Positions 63,793-64,000 of a stretch of 64,000 bases of DNA are shown piece by piece (position 1 is the stretch's first letter; each line of letters opens with the position of its first letter). The notes beneath the pieces are model-generated. The model ran no database searches. It saw only the letters and a program-made list of their open reading frames with translations, and was not told where the DNA came from. Both the position numbers and the translations under genes were made by a program. This DNA is from Eubacterium sp. (lineage in GTDB: Bacteria; Bacillota; Clostridia; Oscillospirales; Acutalibacteraceae). The DNA is taken from the NCBI GenBank assembly GCA_014465955.1, contig JACTVT010000004.1, positions 6,597 to 70,596 of the forward strand, given 5' to 3'.

Positions 63793-64000
63793 CTATGTAT
63801 TTCACTTCCGCAACCATTCCGAGTTCACTTAACAAATAATCACTTATCTTATTTTTTGAAGTACCGTCGGGAACATAGACTGTTAAACTCTCGATTTCAA
63901 TTTCATTGTTCTTAAAATCAATTTCAATTGAAACACTTGCATTAACGCCTATTTCTTTTAATTTACCGATTATAATTGCCTCTGTATTATTTTTTCCTGC
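63785..64000 (-). CDS. spoIIIAF: Stage III sporulation protein AF, N-terminus outside window
   Basis: A frame enters from the right edge and ends at TAA 63785-63787, giving the last 71 residues. It contains 'IESLTVYVPDG' and 'KISDYLLSELGMVAEVKY', fitting the C-terminal soluble domain of SpoIIIAF, which usually follows two membrane helices. Identification rests mainly on position directly before spoIIIAG with an 8-nt overlap. Confidence 0.82.
   Translation of the reverse strand, partial: AGKNNTEAIIIGKLKEIGVNASVSIEIDFKNNEIEIESLTVYVPDGTSKNKISDYLLSELGMVAEVKYIGE

Noticed and set aside
1..64000. tRNA, rRNA, CRISPR, prophage or transposase genes
   Set aside because: None was recognised on either strand by eye; a dedicated RNA search could still find a small RNA, especially in 738-1205 or 48457-48625.

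Overview
The window is AT-rich, low-GC Gram-positive chromosome from an endospore-forming anaerobe of the class Clostridia. The evidence for spore formation is a SPOCS-domain gene, spoVM, and spoIIIAF-AG-AH. Gene order matches core Bacillus/Clostridium neighbourhoods. A large secreted sialidase suggests a host-associated (gut) member, possibly Oscillospirales/Ruminococcaceae; that placement is inference. About 60 genes are present and all but one lie on the minus strand. No tRNA, rRNA, CRISPR array, prophage or insertion sequence was seen.

Region 1 (1-14.4 kb) reads right to left from a good sigma-A promoter at 14366-14394. It runs yicC, remA, gmk, rpoZ, priA, def, fmt, a zinc peptidase, rsmB, rlmN, prpC, prkC, rsgA, thiN, a 46-aa membrane microprotein and spoVM. 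This is the Bacillus yloC-to-spoVM cluster without coaBC and rpe. It joins nucleotide supply, translation start and finish, rRNA modification, and Ser/Thr phosphorylation signalling. After it come two related terminator hairpins enclosing a GC-rich palindromic repeat, then a truncated SPOCS gene.

Region 2 (14.4-20.6 kb) is an accessory unit: an 1891-aa secreted GH33 sialidase plus a 44-aa acidic peptide gene. It has a perfect consensus promoter and its own terminator. A palindromic repeat related to the one in region 1 lies just beyond its upstream side.

Region 3 (20.6-32 kb) is the dnaG-rpoD run: dnaG, rpoD, a DUF896 gene, a dTMP-kinase-like gene, DUF2156, GNAT, DJ-1, 5-formyl-THF cyclo-ligase, mltG, peptidase U32, a class B penicillin-binding protein and a WYL regulator. 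A YkuE-type phosphoesterase (32.2-33.0 kb) is the only plus-strand gene and is divergent from dnaG.

Region 4 (33-51.5 kb) runs from ligA through an unknown membrane protein, murD, two tandem M42 aminopeptidases, GNAT, a YnbB-like PLP enzyme, DUF2461, a phosphohexomutase and addB-addA. A separately promoted rpmE and a YigZ gene follow. Region 5 (51.5-64 kb) is the conserved spoIIIA-asp23-nusB-xseAB-ispA-dxs-tlyA-nadK-argR-recN cluster followed by tyrS. It links sporulation, isoprenoid synthesis and DNA repair.

The least ordinary content is in three leaders where a hairpin overlaps or abuts a Shine-Dalgarno (murD, the penicillin-binding protein, nusB), in three very small genes (spoVM, the 46-aa and the 44-aa ORFs), and in the palindromic intergenic repeats.
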